Part shown: positions 9,519 through 17,942 of the stretch, in pieces | Layout of the letters: each line of letters begins with the position of its first letter | Position numbering within the stretch: position 1 is the stretch's first letter | Source of the DNA: Chitinophagaceae bacterium IBVUCB2 | Lineage (GTDB): Bacteria; Bacteroidota; Bacteroidia; Chitinophagales; Chitinophagaceae | Assembly (NCBI GenBank): GCA_002127295.1 | Contig: NFUV01000002.1 | Location: 1-64,000 of the forward strand | Length of the DNA: 64,000 nucleotides | Direction: 5' to 3' | Position numbers and translations under genes: made by a program | Notes under the pieces: model-generated | Database searches by the model: none | What the model saw: the letters and a program-made list of their open reading frames with translations, nothing else | Told to the model about the DNA's origin: nothing

Positions 9519-9914
9519 ATGATTTATTTTCTTCAAACCAATATAAATACTACAGATGCCAGCTCCTATTTACCCGTAGCATTACAGGTAGCTTTTGCTG
9601 TTGGATTGGTAATATTTTTAACGGTAGTTACCCATTTGCTGGGGCCTAAAAGAAAAACTTCTGATAAACTCCAGAACTTTGCAAGTGGGATTGAAAGCCA
9701 TGGAGATGCCCGTCAGCCAATGGCGATCAAATATTTTCTGACAGCTATTTTATTCGTGTTATTTGATGTGGAGGTGATTTTCTTTTATCCTTATGCAGTC
9801 AATTTTAAAGGCTTGGGATGGGATGGATTTTGGGCAGTGTTAATGTTCGTTGGTTTTTTCCTTTGTGGATTTACCTATATTTTGAAGAAGGGTGCTTTAA
9901 AATGGGAAGATTAA
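9519..9914 (+). CDS. nuoA: NADH-quinone oxidoreductase subunit A
   Basis: A membrane subunit of complex I of about 131 residues with three transmembrane helices: near residues 20-40, LTAILFVLFDVEVIFFYPYAV, and WAVLMFVGFFLCGFTYI. The conserved ESHGDARQPMAIKYFLTA and FDVEVIFFYP segments are present; this loop lies at the junction of the quinone arm and membrane arm. The frame can be extended to a TTG at 9498, but that codon overlaps the promoter box, so the ATG at 9519 (MIYFLQTN) is chosen. It is the first gene of the operon. Confidence 0.95.
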   Translation: MIYFLQTNINTTDASSYLPVALQVAFAVGLVIFLTVVTHLLGPKRKTSDKLQNFASGIESHGDARQPMAIKYFLTAILFVLFDVEVIFFYPYAVNFKGLGWDGFWAVLMFVGFFLCGFTYILKKGALKWED

Positions 9915-10028
9915 AAAATGTGAGGATTTGGCAATCAGACATTTGAAAATGAAACTTTAAAGAGGTAAAACTGTTAATTAGTATGTCATTTACAAATTTC
10001 CAAATCGATCAATTTTCAAATTAATTCT
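9915..10028. repeat. nuoA-nuoB spacer with a degenerate palindrome
   Basis: The 114-bp spacer has no gene. It contains ATTTGAAAATG near 9941 and CAATTTTCAAATT near the end, which are roughly complementary and could pair across the spacer. The style (TTTCAAAT/ATTTGAAA) resembles the other AT-rich palindromic spacers of this operon. Confidence 0.4.
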
Positions 10029-10613
10029 ATGGCTCGTCCTGTATCATACAATTTGATCAAAAAACCGCTGGAAGCCGATATCAGCATTGCTGATATGCCG
10101 GAAGGTCAGCAGGGTGAAGGATTCTTTGCCACTAAGTTGAATGATGTAATTGGTTTGGCAAGAAAGAATTCAATCTGGCCACTGCCTTTTGCTACATCTT
10201 GTTGCGGGATCGAATTCATGGCTACTATGGGTTCGCATTACGATTTGGCAAGATTTGGTTCTGAAAGAGTGGGCTTCTCTCCCCGTCAGTGTGATTTATT
10301 GATGGTAATGGGCACCATTGCTAAAAAAATGGGACCTGTAGTAAAACAAGTTTATCTCCAAATGGCAGAACCCCGCTGGGTAATAGCAGTAGGTGCTTGT
10401 GCCAGCAGCGGTGGAATTTTTGATACATATAGTGTTTTACAAGGAATTGACCAGGTAATACCAGTAGATGTGTATGTGCCAGGTTGCCCGCCAAGACCAG
10501 AAGCAATTATTGATGGGGTAATGAGAATACAAGATTTAGTAGGCAAAGAAAGTTTGAGAAGAAGAAATGGAGAACAGTATAAAGCGTTAATGGATAGTTA
10601 CGGAATACAATAA
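10029..10613 (+). CDS. nuoB: NADH-quinone oxidoreductase subunit B
   Basis: A 194-residue peripheral subunit holding the terminal iron-sulfur cluster N2, which hands electrons to quinone. All four cluster cysteines are seen: the adjacent pair Cys58-Cys59 (ATSCCGIEFM), Cys124 (GACASSGG) and Cys153 (PGCPPRPEA). Length is normal. It starts after a 114-bp spacer and needs NuoD as partner at the quinone site. Confidence 0.98.
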   Translation: MARPVSYNLIKKPLEADISIADMPEGQQGEGFFATKLNDVIGLARKNSIWPLPFATSCCGIEFMATMGSHYDLARFGSERVGFSPRQCDLLMVMGTIAKKMGPVVKQVYLQMAEPRWVIAVGACASSGGIFDTYSVLQGIDQVIPVDVYVPGCPPRPEAIIDGVMRIQDLVGKESLRRRNGEQYKALMDSYGIQ

Positions 10614-10686
10614 AAAGCTACGGATTCTTTAAGCAAAAATCAAAATCAATGTCTCGTAGCTCAAAACTCGGGACTCGAATTTAAAG
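10614..10686. repeat. nuoB-nuoC spacer with a CTCGTAGCTC repeat
   Basis: The 73-bp spacer carries AAGCTACGGATTC and GTCTCGTAGCTCAAAACTCG. The 10-mer CTCGTAGCTC (10653-10662) occurs in reverse orientation in the nuoJ-nuoK spacer (18466-18475). No gene is visible. Confidence 0.5.
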
Positions 10687-11292
10687 ATGGGATTGACCAA
10701 CGAAACAATAAAACAAAGATTAACTGGAAAATTTGGAGAACAGATATCCAATTTTGAAGAGCCTTATGGTATGCTCACCTTCGAAGCACCAAAAGAACTG
10801 AACCTGAAGGTGCTTAATTTTCTCTATGATGATGATGAATTGAAGTTTCGTTTTATGACAGACTTATGCGGTGTTCATTATCCTGCTAATAAAGGAAAGG
10901 AAATCGCTGTTGTTTATCATTTGCATAACCTGGAAGATAATATCCGTATTCGCTTTAAAGTATTTGCAGATATTAATCAACCCGACATATATACAGCCAC
11001 TGGATTATTTTCTGCGGCTAACTGGATGGAAAGAGAAACCTATGATTTTTACGGGGTGAATTTTGTTGGACATCCAAAGTTGAAAAGAATATTGAATGTG
11101 GATGAGATGGATTATTTCCCGATGCGGAAAGAATTTCCATTGGAAGACCAGACAAGGATTGATAAAGATGATGAGATGTTTGGAAGAGGCGGAGCAACAG
11201 GATATGGAACAGACACAAGAGAAGAAGATAATCGAAATTCTGTAACTGCCGAAGCGGATAAACCTGATGAAACAGGAAGGCCAATTGTGTAA
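10687..11292 (+). CDS. nuoC: NADH-quinone oxidoreductase subunit C
   Basis: A 201-residue, 30-kDa-type subunit of the complex I connecting arm. The conserved segments FRFMTDLCGVHYP, SAANWMERETYDFYGVNFVGHP and RILNVDEMDYFPMRKEFPL are present. It is separate from NuoD, unlike the NuoCD fusion of E. coli. After the conserved core (about residue 160) it has a ~40-residue acidic, Gly-rich tail (GRGGATGYGTDTREEDNRN and on) that is probably disordered. The spacer to nuoD is 96 bp and holds no clear feature. Confidence 0.97.
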   Translation: MGLTNETIKQRLTGKFGEQISNFEEPYGMLTFEAPKELNLKVLNFLYDDDELKFRFMTDLCGVHYPANKGKEIAVVYHLHNLEDNIRIRFKVFADINQPDIYTATGLFSAANWMERETYDFYGVNFVGHPKLKRILNVDEMDYFPMRKEFPLEDQTRIDKDDEMFGRGGATGYGTDTREEDNRNSVTAEADKPDETGRPIV

Positions 11293-11388
11293 TTGTTGAA
11301 TAGCGAACAAAAAGTACAAGAGTGCGACGCAACAGACGATGATAGTAACAGTGCAGCTTGGTAAATAAAAATAACTTATAAGACAGCA

Positions 11389-12612
11389 ATGTCAGAACAA
11401 CATATCAAATTACCGGAAGGCTCGATTGAGAAGACGACCACTACGCTGAACCTGGGGCCAACCCATCCGGCTACGCATGGTGTGATGCAGAATATCCTGG
11501 AATTGGACGGGGAAAGAATTGTATCTACTGAGCAAACTATCGGTTATATACACCGGGCTTTTGAAAAAATTGCTGAGAGAAGACCGCTTGCACAGATCAC
11601 TACATTGACGGATCGGTTGAACTATTGTTCATCCCCTATCAACAATATGGGCTGGCACCTCACCTGCGAAAAATTGTTGGGTGTAAAAACGCCGAAGAGA
11701 GTTGACTATCTCCGGGTTATCATTATGGAGTTGTCGAGAATTTCAGATCATTTGATCTGTAATTCAATTGTGGGTGTTGATGCAGGCGCATACACCGGCT
11801 TTTTATATGTAATGCAGTATCGGGAGTTGATCTATGAGATATATGAAGAAGTTTGCGGAGCAAGATTGACTACTAATATGGGCCGTATTGGTGGTTTTGA
11901 AAGAAACTTCAACAATATTGCTTTTGAGAAAATAGAAAAATTTCTCGCTGAATATCCAAGGGTGTTGAAGGAGTTTGAAAACTTATTTCAGCGTAACCGC
12001 ATTTTCATGGACAGGACAAAAGGCACTGGTGCTATCAGTGCTGAAAGAGCATTGAATTATGGGTTTACTGGTCCTAACCTGAGAGCCGCCGGAGTTGATT
12101 ACGATGTAAGAGTGCATTCTCCATATAGTAGTTACGAAGATTTTCAATTCAATATTCCAGTTGGTACCACCGGCGATAATTATGATCGTTGGTTGGTGCG
12201 GGAGCAAGAAATGTGGCAAAGCCTAAGCATTATTGAACAGGCTTACCAAAAAGTTCAGGAGTTTAAAGGAACAGAGGCCGACGTTTATCATGCTGATGTG
12301 CCAGAATATTATTTGCCGGAAAAAGTAGATGTATATACAAAGATGGAAGCGTTGATCTACCATTTTAAAATTATCATGGGGGAAACTGATATTCCTGCCG
12401 GTGAAGTATATCAATCTGTCGAAGGTGGAAATGGTGAGTTAGGATTTTATTTAATTAGTGATGGTGGTCGTTCGCCATATCGTTTGCATTTCCGCAGGCC
12501 TTGTTTTATTTACTACCAGGCTTATGAGGAATTAACGAAAGGTGCAATGTTGAGTGATGCAATTATGACGATGAGTTCATTAAACTTAATTGCGGGAGAA
12601 TTAGACGCTTAA
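11389..12612 (+). CDS. nuoD: NADH-quinone oxidoreductase subunit D
   Basis: A 407-residue, 49-kDa-type subunit that forms the quinone-binding pocket with NuoB. Signature regions are [20 protein letters not shown] near the N terminus (with the quinone-site His), [30 protein letters not shown], and the C-terminal [13 protein letters not shown] and AGELDA. Length and ending are normal for the stand-alone form. It is related to the [NiFe] hydrogenase large subunit but lacks its nickel cysteines. Confidence 0.98.
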   Translation: MSEQHIKLPEGSIEKTTTTLNLGPTHPATHGVMQNILELDGERIVSTEQTIGYIHRAFEKIAERRPLAQITTLTDRLNYCSSPINNMGWHLTCEKLLGVKTPKRVDYLRVIIMELSRISDHLICNSIVGVDAGAYTGFLYVMQYRELIYEIYEEVCGARLTTNMGRIGGFERNFNNIAFEKIEKFLAEYPRVLKEFENLFQRNRIFMDRTKGTGAISAERALNYGFTGPNLRAAGVDYDVRVHSPYSSYEDFQFNIPVGTTGDNYDRWLVREQEMWQSLSIIEQAYQKVQEFKGTEADVYHADVPEYYLPEKVDVYTKMEALIYHFKIIMGETDIPAGEVYQSVEGGNGELGFYLISDGGRSPYRLHFRRPCFIYYQAYEELTKGAMLSDAIMTMSSLNLIAGELDA

Positions 12613-12683
12613 AAATTAAAAAATCAAAAGTAAAAAAGTAGAGTCAGTTGTTTTGAATTTTTACTTTTGAATTTTGACTTGAT
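12613..12683. repeat. nuoD-nuoE palindromic spacer with an internal -7 box
   Basis: This 71-bp spacer has inverted arms TCAAAAGTAAAAA and TTTTTACTTTTGA. It ends in TTACTTTTGAATTTTGACTT (12661-12680), which recurs identically at 13661-13680 before nuoF. The block contains TACTTTTG (12662-12669), a perfect TAnnTTTG 14 nt before nuoE. Confidence 0.7.
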
Positions 12684-13187
12684 ATGATGAAATTTTCGGA
12701 CGATAAATTAAAGGAGGTTCAACGGATAATTAATTTTTATCCGGATGGAAAGCAGAAGAGTGCCGTTATTCCGGTTCTGCACCTGGCGCAACAGGAATTT
12801 GGCGGCTGGCTGAGTACAGAAACGATGGATTATGTAGCTTCCTTATTAAAGCTGGCTCCCATTGAAGTGTATGAAGTAGCCACTTTCTATAGCATGTATA
12901 ATTTAAAACCAGTTGGTAAATACATGTTTGAAGTGTGCCAAACGGGACCTTGTATGCTCAATGGAAGCGATGATATTGTAAAATACATCTACGATAAACT
13001 GGGGATCAAACCCGGTGAAACAAGTGCTGATGGATTGTTTACATTGAAGACAGTAGAGTGTTTAGGTGCTTGTGGTTATGCACCGATGATGCAGATGGGA
13101 AAAAATTACAGGGAGCATTTGACAAAAGAAAAAGTGGATGCGATAATCAACGAATGCAGGAACGAAGCAACGGCAATAAAGAATTAA
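12684..13187 (+). CDS. nuoE: NADH-quinone oxidoreductase subunit E
   Basis: A 167-residue, 24-kDa-type subunit with a thioredoxin-like [2Fe-2S] domain (cluster N1a). The four cluster cysteines are visible: Cys85 and Cys90 (VCQTGPCMLNG), Cys126 and Cys130 (VECLGACGYAP). The N-terminal helical part (IINFYPDGKQKSAVIPVLHLAQ) is complete. Two ATGs are adjacent at the start and either would serve. It is followed 4 bp later by the NTF2-like gene. Confidence 0.98.
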   Translation: MMKFSDDKLKEVQRIINFYPDGKQKSAVIPVLHLAQQEFGGWLSTETMDYVASLLKLAPIEVYEVATFYSMYNLKPVGKYMFEVCQTGPCMLNGSDDIVKYIYDKLGIKPGETSADGLFTLKTVECLGACGYAPMMQMGKNYREHLTKEKVDAIINECRNEATAIKN

Positions 13188-13191
13188 TAAA

Positions 13192-13611
13192 ATGAGATTG
13201 CTGTTTACGATAGGATTGTTCTTTACAAGTTTGATGGTCGTTGCACAGACAAATGAAGCAAAACTGGCAACAACAATAAAAGAGTTTCACCAGTCGCTGG
13301 TAAAGAAGAACACTGTTTCTATTAACCAGCAAACTGACAAGGCATTGAGTTATGGACACAGCAACGGCTGGATAGAAACAAAAGCAGAAATGATCAAGAA
13401 CCTGGAAACAGGTTATACGAGTTATAAAAGCATAAAGGAAGATAGTCTGCAGGTAACGATAAATGAAAATCTGGCACATGCGAGGTTTGTTGGCGACTAC
13501 GAGGTTTCATTGAATGGCGGGAATGCAGTTGTCTATCATTTAAAAGTGCTGGAAGTGTGGGTGAAGAAAGGAAAGAGATGGTTGTTGTTTGCGAGACAAG
13601 CGGTGAGATAA
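13192..13611 (+). CDS. Secreted NTF2-like (DUF4440-type) protein inside the nuo operon
   Basis: A 139-residue protein with a cleavable signal (MRLLFTIGLFFTSLMVVAQ) followed by an NTF2/SnoaL-like fold. There is an N-terminal helix (LATTIKEFHQSLVKKN), then beta strands with DSLQVTINENLAHARFVGDYEV and ending LEVWVKKGKRWLLFARQAVR. DUF4440 proteins have this layout; their ligands are mostly unknown. It sits 4 bp after nuoE and before a promoter-like spacer leading to nuoF, so it is transcribed with complex I. It is not a known complex I subunit, and the export signal places it outside the cytoplasm, away from NuoE and NuoF. Confidence 0.85.
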   Translation: MRLLFTIGLFFTSLMVVAQTNEAKLATTIKEFHQSLVKKNTVSINQQTDKALSYGHSNGWIETKAEMIKNLETGYTSYKSIKEDSLQVTINENLAHARFVGDYEVSLNGGNAVVYHLKVLEVWVKKGKRWLLFARQAVR

Positions 13612-13686
13612 TTAAAAATTAAAAATTCAAAAGTAAAACCGAGCATCGCTTTTTTGAATTTTACTTTTGAATTTTGACTTATAAGA
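13612..13686. repeat. Palindromic spacer before nuoF, copy of the nuoD-nuoE spacer
   Basis: The 75-bp spacer has inverted arms TTCAAAAGTAAAA and TTTTACTTTTGAA. It shares the 20-bp block TTACTTTTGAATTTTGACTT (13661-13680) with the spacer at 12613-12683, exactly 1000 bp away. The box TACTTTTG (13662-13669) lies 17 nt before the nuoF ATG. Confidence 0.7.
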
Positions 13687-15045
13687 ATGGGAAGAAAATT
13701 ATTATTAGACAAAGCTCACATTGAAAACATCAGGCTCTATGATGTGTATCGCCGTGAAGGTGGTTATCGTAGTGTGGAGAAGGCATTGAAAACAATGAGC
13801 CCCGATGCAGTGACTGAGGAAGTGAAGAAAAGTGGACTTCGGGGTCGTGGCGGTGCTGGTTTTCCTACAGGTATGAAATGGAGTTTCCTTGCCAAACCGG
13901 AAGGAGTGCCCCGCTATTTAGTAGTGAATGCAGATGAGTCTGAACCCGGAACGTTTAAGGATCGATATTTAATGGAGTTCATTCCGCATTTGTTGATTGA
14001 AGGAATGATCACTTCTTCTTTTGCATTAGGTTCTAATAGAGCATACATCTATATCCGTGGCGAGTATGCATGGATCGTTGATATTTTAGAGCAAGCGATA
14101 CAAGAAGCAAAGAACAATGGCTTTTTGGGTAAAAATATTTTAGGCAGCGGTTTTGATTGTGAGATTTATGTGCAGCGTGGAGCAGGTGCTTATATCTGCG
14201 GTGAAGAAACGGCATTGCTTGAATCATTAGAAGGTAAAAGAGGCAATCCACGAATCAAACCTCCATTTCCTGCAGTAAAAGGTTTGTGGGATTGCCCAAC
14301 AGTGGTGAACAATGTGGAGACGATTGCGGCTGTTGTTCCCATCATCAATGAAGGTGGAGAAGAGTATGCAAAAATTGGTATTGGTAAATCAACCGGTACT
14401 AAACTGATAAGTGCTTGTGGTAATATCAAGAAGCAAGGGGTGTATGAAATTGATATGACCATCAGCGTTGAAGAATTTATTTACAGCGATGAATATTGTG
14501 GTGGTATTGCCAACGGAAGAAAATTGAAAGCTTGTATTCCAGGTGGTTCATCCGTTCCTATTTTACCTGCGAACTTGTTATTGACAACAGCAAAGGGTGA
14601 AAAAAGAATGATGACCTATGAAAGTTTAGCTGATGGTGGATTTGCAACAGGCTCTATGATGGGCTCTGGTGGATTCATTGTTTTGGATGATACGCAGTGT
14701 GTGGTAAAACATACCTACACATTGGCAAGATTCTACCGTCATGAAAGTTGCGGACAATGTTCGCCTTGTCGTGAAGGAACAGGCTGGATGGAAAAGATAT
14801 TGCTGAACATTGAGAATGGAAAAGGTAAGATGAGTGACATTGATCTGCTCTGGGATATTCAAAGAAAGATCGAAGGGAATACAATCTGTCCGTTGGGTGA
14901 TGCAGCCGCATGGCCGGTAGCAGCAGCAATAAGACATTTCAGGGATGAGTTTGAATGGCATATCACAAATGCTGATGAAGCACAAAGAAGGAATTATGGG
15001 TTGATGCATTATGCAGATCCTATTCATGTACCTGTGACAGCATAA
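13687..15045 (+). CDS. nuoF: NADH-quinone oxidoreductase subunit F
   Basis: A 452-residue, 51-kDa-type subunit that oxidises NADH with FMN. The nucleotide-binding glycine loop GRGGAGFPTG is at residues 53-62, and GAGAYICGEETALLESLEGK is the second FMN/NADH region. The N3 [4Fe-4S] cluster ligands are ESCGQCSPCREG (about 353-364) and the later Cys in NTICPLGDAA. Length is normal. Its partner NuoE is separated from it by the NTF2-like gene and a spacer with its own promoter-like box. Confidence 0.98.
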   Translation: MGRKLLLDKAHIENIRLYDVYRREGGYRSVEKALKTMSPDAVTEEVKKSGLRGRGGAGFPTGMKWSFLAKPEGVPRYLVVNADESEPGTFKDRYLMEFIPHLLIEGMITSSFALGSNRAYIYIRGEYAWIVDILEQAIQEAKNNGFLGKNILGSGFDCEIYVQRGAGAYICGEETALLESLEGKRGNPRIKPPFPAVKGLWDCPTVVNNVETIAAVVPIINEGGEEYAKIGIGKSTGTKLISACGNIKKQGVYEIDMTISVEEFIYSDEYCGGIANGRKLKACIPGGSSVPILPANLLLTTAKGEKRMMTYESLADGGFATGSMMGSGGFIVLDDTQCVVKHTYTLARFYRHESCGQCSPCREGTGWMEKILLNIENGKGKMSDIDLLWDIQRKIEGNTICPLGDAAAWPVAAAIRHFRDEFEWHITNADEAQRRNYGLMHYADPIHVPVTA

Positions 15046-15069
15046 TAAAAGAACGAACGAATTTTTAAT

Positions 15070-16191
15070 ATGGCAGACGAAGTAAAAAAAGAGGCACCTG
15101 CAAATTTTAAAGTCACTATCGATAACATTACTATCGAAGTGGCTCCGGGTACATCTATATTAAATGCTGCAAGAAAGATTGGTGGTGATGTTACTCCGCC
15201 TGCAATGTGCTATTACAGCAAGTTGCAAGGCAGTGGTGGTAAATGCCGTACTTGTTTGGTGGAAGTGGCTGCTGGTTCAACAGCAGATCCAAGACCAATG
15301 CCGAAACTCGTTGCATCATGCCGCACTAATGTAATGGATGGCATGATCGTAAAAAATATTACCAGCGACAGGGTGCAGGATGCAAGAGCAGGCGTGGTGG
15401 AATTTCTTTTATTAAATCATCCTCTCGATTGCCCGATATGTGACCAGGCTGGTGAATGTCATTTGCAGGATCTTGGTTATGAGCATGGCAAAGAAGGTAC
15501 TCGTTACGAATTCAAGAGAAGAACATTTGAAAAAGAAGATATAGGTCCTTACATACAATTGCACATGACAAGATGTATTCTTTGTTATCGCTGCACTTAT
15601 GTGGCCGACCAGTTAACAGATAACAGAGTACATGGTATTTTGGACAGGGGCGATCATGCTGAGATCTCTACTTACATTTCAAAAGCGATTGATAACGACT
15701 TCAGCGGAAACATGATCGATGTTTGTCCTGTTGGAGCATTAACAGATAAAACATTCCGGTTTAAGAACCGTGTATGGTTTACCAAGCCGGTAGATGCACA
15801 CCGTGATTGTGATAATCCAAAATGTTGCGGTAAAGTAACCTTGTGGCAACGTGGCGATGATGTGTTGAGAGTTACTTCAAGAAAAGATGAATGGGGTGAA
15901 GTGCAGAGTTATGATGGCAAACCGGGATGGATCTGTAACATTTGCCGCTTTGATAAAAAGAAAGCAAGTGATTGGATAATTGAAGGCCCAACAAGTATTA
16001 GCAGGCATTCAGTTATTTCACAGGGGCATTATGAAGGCTTACAAAAGCCAAAAGAAACAATTGCAGAAGTAATGGGAGGCCGTGACCCCAAATTGCTGAT
16101 GGATATTCATAGCATCAGTGATGTGAACAGTGTGGAAATAGCTTCCTTGCCCGGGCCGGCAACGAGTAAAACTTTTGAGAAAAGTGAATAG
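15070..16191 (+). CDS. nuoG: NADH-quinone oxidoreductase subunit G, short form
   Basis: A 373-residue version of the 75-kDa subunit. It keeps the N-terminal electron path. The N1b [2Fe-2S] ferredoxin domain has cysteines in AMCYYSK, GGKCRTCLVEV and VASCRTN. The N5 cluster lies in HPLDCPICDQAGECHLQDLG, and the N4-type cysteines in RCILCYRCTYV with DVCPVGALT. A short Cys-bearing segment follows (DCDNPKCCGK, WICNICRF). The large molybdopterin-oxidoreductase-like domain that makes E. coli NuoG about 900 residues is absent. I recall short NuoG in other Bacteroidota, so this is probably lineage-typical rather than a truncation. Confidence 0.93.
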   Translation: MADEVKKEAPANFKVTIDNITIEVAPGTSILNAARKIGGDVTPPAMCYYSKLQGSGGKCRTCLVEVAAGSTADPRPMPKLVASCRTNVMDGMIVKNITSDRVQDARAGVVEFLLLNHPLDCPICDQAGECHLQDLGYEHGKEGTRYEFKRRTFEKEDIGPYIQLHMTRCILCYRCTYVADQLTDNRVHGILDRGDHAEISTYISKAIDNDFSGNMIDVCPVGALTDKTFRFKNRVWFTKPVDAHRDCDNPKCCGKVTLWQRGDDVLRVTSRKDEWGEVQSYDGKPGWICNICRFDKKKASDWIIEGPTSISRHSVISQGHYEGLQKPKETIAEVMGGRDPKLLMDIHSISDVNSVEIASLPGPATSKTFEKSE

Positions 16192-16200
16192 TAATTATAG

Positions 16201-17259
16201 ATGAACATGACCCTATTAGTTATAGACTGGTGGCTTATTTTAGAAAAAGCATTGCTGATTGGCGGCATTATCGGCCTGTCATTCTTTATAGCTATGTACA
16301 CTACTTTGGCAGAAAGGAAAGTGGCGGCATGGCTTCAGGATCGGCGTGGACCGAACAGGGCAGGACCATTTGGTATTTTTCAACCATTAGCTGACGGGGG
16401 CAAATTATTTTTCAAAGAAGAGATCATTCCATTAGCATCGAATAAGTTCTTATTTATTCTCGGCCCTGCGTTAGCAATGATAACTGCATTGATCACAAGT
16501 ACTGTTATTCCCTGGGCTGCACCATTTATAACGAAGGGTGGAAATGTAATACCCATGCAGGTAGCTGATGTGGATATGGGCATTTTATTGGTATTTAGTA
16601 TTGTGAGTGTGGGTGTATATGGAATTATGATCGGTGGATGGGCATCTAATAATAAGTTTTCGTTGATGGCTGCCGTTCGTGGCGCATCTCAAATGGTTTC
16701 ATATGAATTACCGATGGGATTATGCCTTATTGCAGTATTGTTTATGACAGGCTCCTTAAAAATGAGTGAGATTGTTGCAAACCAGGTACAGAATGGATGG
16801 CATATTATTTATCAACCTTTGGGGTTTTTAATATTCTTTATTTGTGCCTTGGCAGAATGTAACCGAACACCGTTTGATTTACCCGAAGCCGAAAATGAAC
16901 TAAACTTTGGTTATCACCAGGAATATTCTTCAATGAAATTGGGCTTTTACCTGTTTGCCGAATATATCAATATGTTTATCAGCAGTGCGGTAATGGTAAC
17001 CTTGTATTTCGGTGGTTATGATATTCCATTTGTGAACGAAGCATCGTGGGGATTGAGTTCATTCTGGATGTCATTAATCAGCTTTAGTGTGCTAATGGCA
17101 AAAATATCTTTCTTCCTGTTCTTGTTCTTATGGATACGGTGGACTATTCCCCGCTTCCGTTACGACCAATTAATGAATTTGGGATGGAAGAAATTGATTC
17201 CATTGGCACTGGTGAATATGATAATTACAGCAGCGGTGCTGTTGTTGTTGAATAAATAG
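16201..17259 (+). CDS. nuoH: NADH-quinone oxidoreductase subunit H
   Basis: A 352-residue membrane subunit with about eight helices that forms the entrance to the quinone channel. Conserved pieces are YTTLAERKVAAWLQDRRGPN, GPFGIFQPLADGGKLFFKE, CALAECNRTPFDLPEAENEL (the acidic loop facing NuoB/NuoD) and WIRWTIPRFRYDQLM. The start at 16201 lies 9 bp after nuoG. The 121-bp spacer that follows carries a separate promoter element for nuoI. Confidence 0.98.
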   Translation: MNMTLLVIDWWLILEKALLIGGIIGLSFFIAMYTTLAERKVAAWLQDRRGPNRAGPFGIFQPLADGGKLFFKEEIIPLASNKFLFILGPALAMITALITSTVIPWAAPFITKGGNVIPMQVADVDMGILLVFSIVSVGVYGIMIGGWASNNKFSLMAAVRGASQMVSYELPMGLCLIAVLFMTGSLKMSEIVANQVQNGWHIIYQPLGFLIFFICALAECNRTPFDLPEAENELNFGYHQEYSSMKLGFYLFAEYINMFISSAVMVTLYFGGYDIPFVNEASWGLSSFWMSLISFSVLMAKISFFLFLFLWIRWTIPRFRYDQLMNLGWKKLIPLALVNMIITAAVLLLLNK

Positions 17260-17355
17260 TAAGAAGTCCGACAGATCAAAAGTCTGAAGGGTTGTAAGAT
17301 TAATAGGTTATTAAGAAGTATTCTTTCCGTCTCCCGGCATTCGGAATGATAACAA

Positions 17356-17363
17356 TATATTTG
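17356..17363 (+). promoter_or_regulatory. Internal -7 promoter element before nuoI
   Basis: TATATTTG, a perfect TAnnTTTG, lies 17 nt before the nuoI ATG in the 121-bp nuoH-nuoI spacer. It suggests that nuoI-N can also be transcribed from inside the operon. Confidence 0.55.
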
Positions 17364-17380
17364 CGAACTTTTATAAAAGT

Positions 17381-17920
17381 ATGTTAACACAAAGAGCAAA
17401 AGAAGTAGACCGTAAGCCAATGACTTTCCTGGAGAGCATTTATCTCTGGAATATCATGAAAGGCATGGGTATTACTATCAGTCACTTGTTTAAAAAGAAA
17501 GCGACGATAAATTACCCGGAGCAGACAAGAACTTTTTCTAAAGTGTTCCGTGGTTTACATGTGCTGAACCGGGATGAGGAAGGAAGAGAAAATTGTACGG
17601 CCTGTGGTTTATGTGCAGTGGCTTGCCCGGCTGAGGCAATTACCATGGAAGGCGCAGAAAGATTGCCAGGCGAAGAGCATTTGTACAGGGAGGAAAAATA
17701 TGCAGCCAAGTACGAGATAAATATGTTGCGTTGTATTTTTTGTGGTTTGTGCGAAGAAGCTTGTCCGAAGGATGCGATTTATTTATCGCAGACTTTTGCG
17801 CCAGCGAATTATGGAAGAAAAGGATTTATATATAAGAAAGATGATTTGCTGATACCTCATCCCATTGAAAATAAAGAGGCATATGAAGCCGCATTGGGAG
17901 ATAAACCAGCAAAAAACTAA
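17381..17920 (+). CDS. nuoI: NADH-quinone oxidoreductase subunit I
   Basis: A 179-residue ferredoxin-like subunit carrying clusters N6a and N6b, the relay to NuoB. Two complete 4Fe-4S motifs are seen: Cys72, 75, 78, 82 (NCTACGLCAVACP) and Cys118, 121, 124, 128 (RCIFCGLCEEACP). The start ATG at 17381 follows the promoter box at 17356 by 17 nt, which supports it. Length is normal. Confidence 0.98.
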   Translation: MLTQRAKEVDRKPMTFLESIYLWNIMKGMGITISHLFKKKATINYPEQTRTFSKVFRGLHVLNRDEEGRENCTACGLCAVACPAEAITMEGAERLPGEEHLYREEKYAAKYEINMLRCIFCGLCEEACPKDAIYLSQTFAPANYGRKGFIYKKDDLLIPHPIENKEAYEAALGDKPAKN

Positions 17921-17942
17921 GAACGATTAACGGCTTAAGGGA

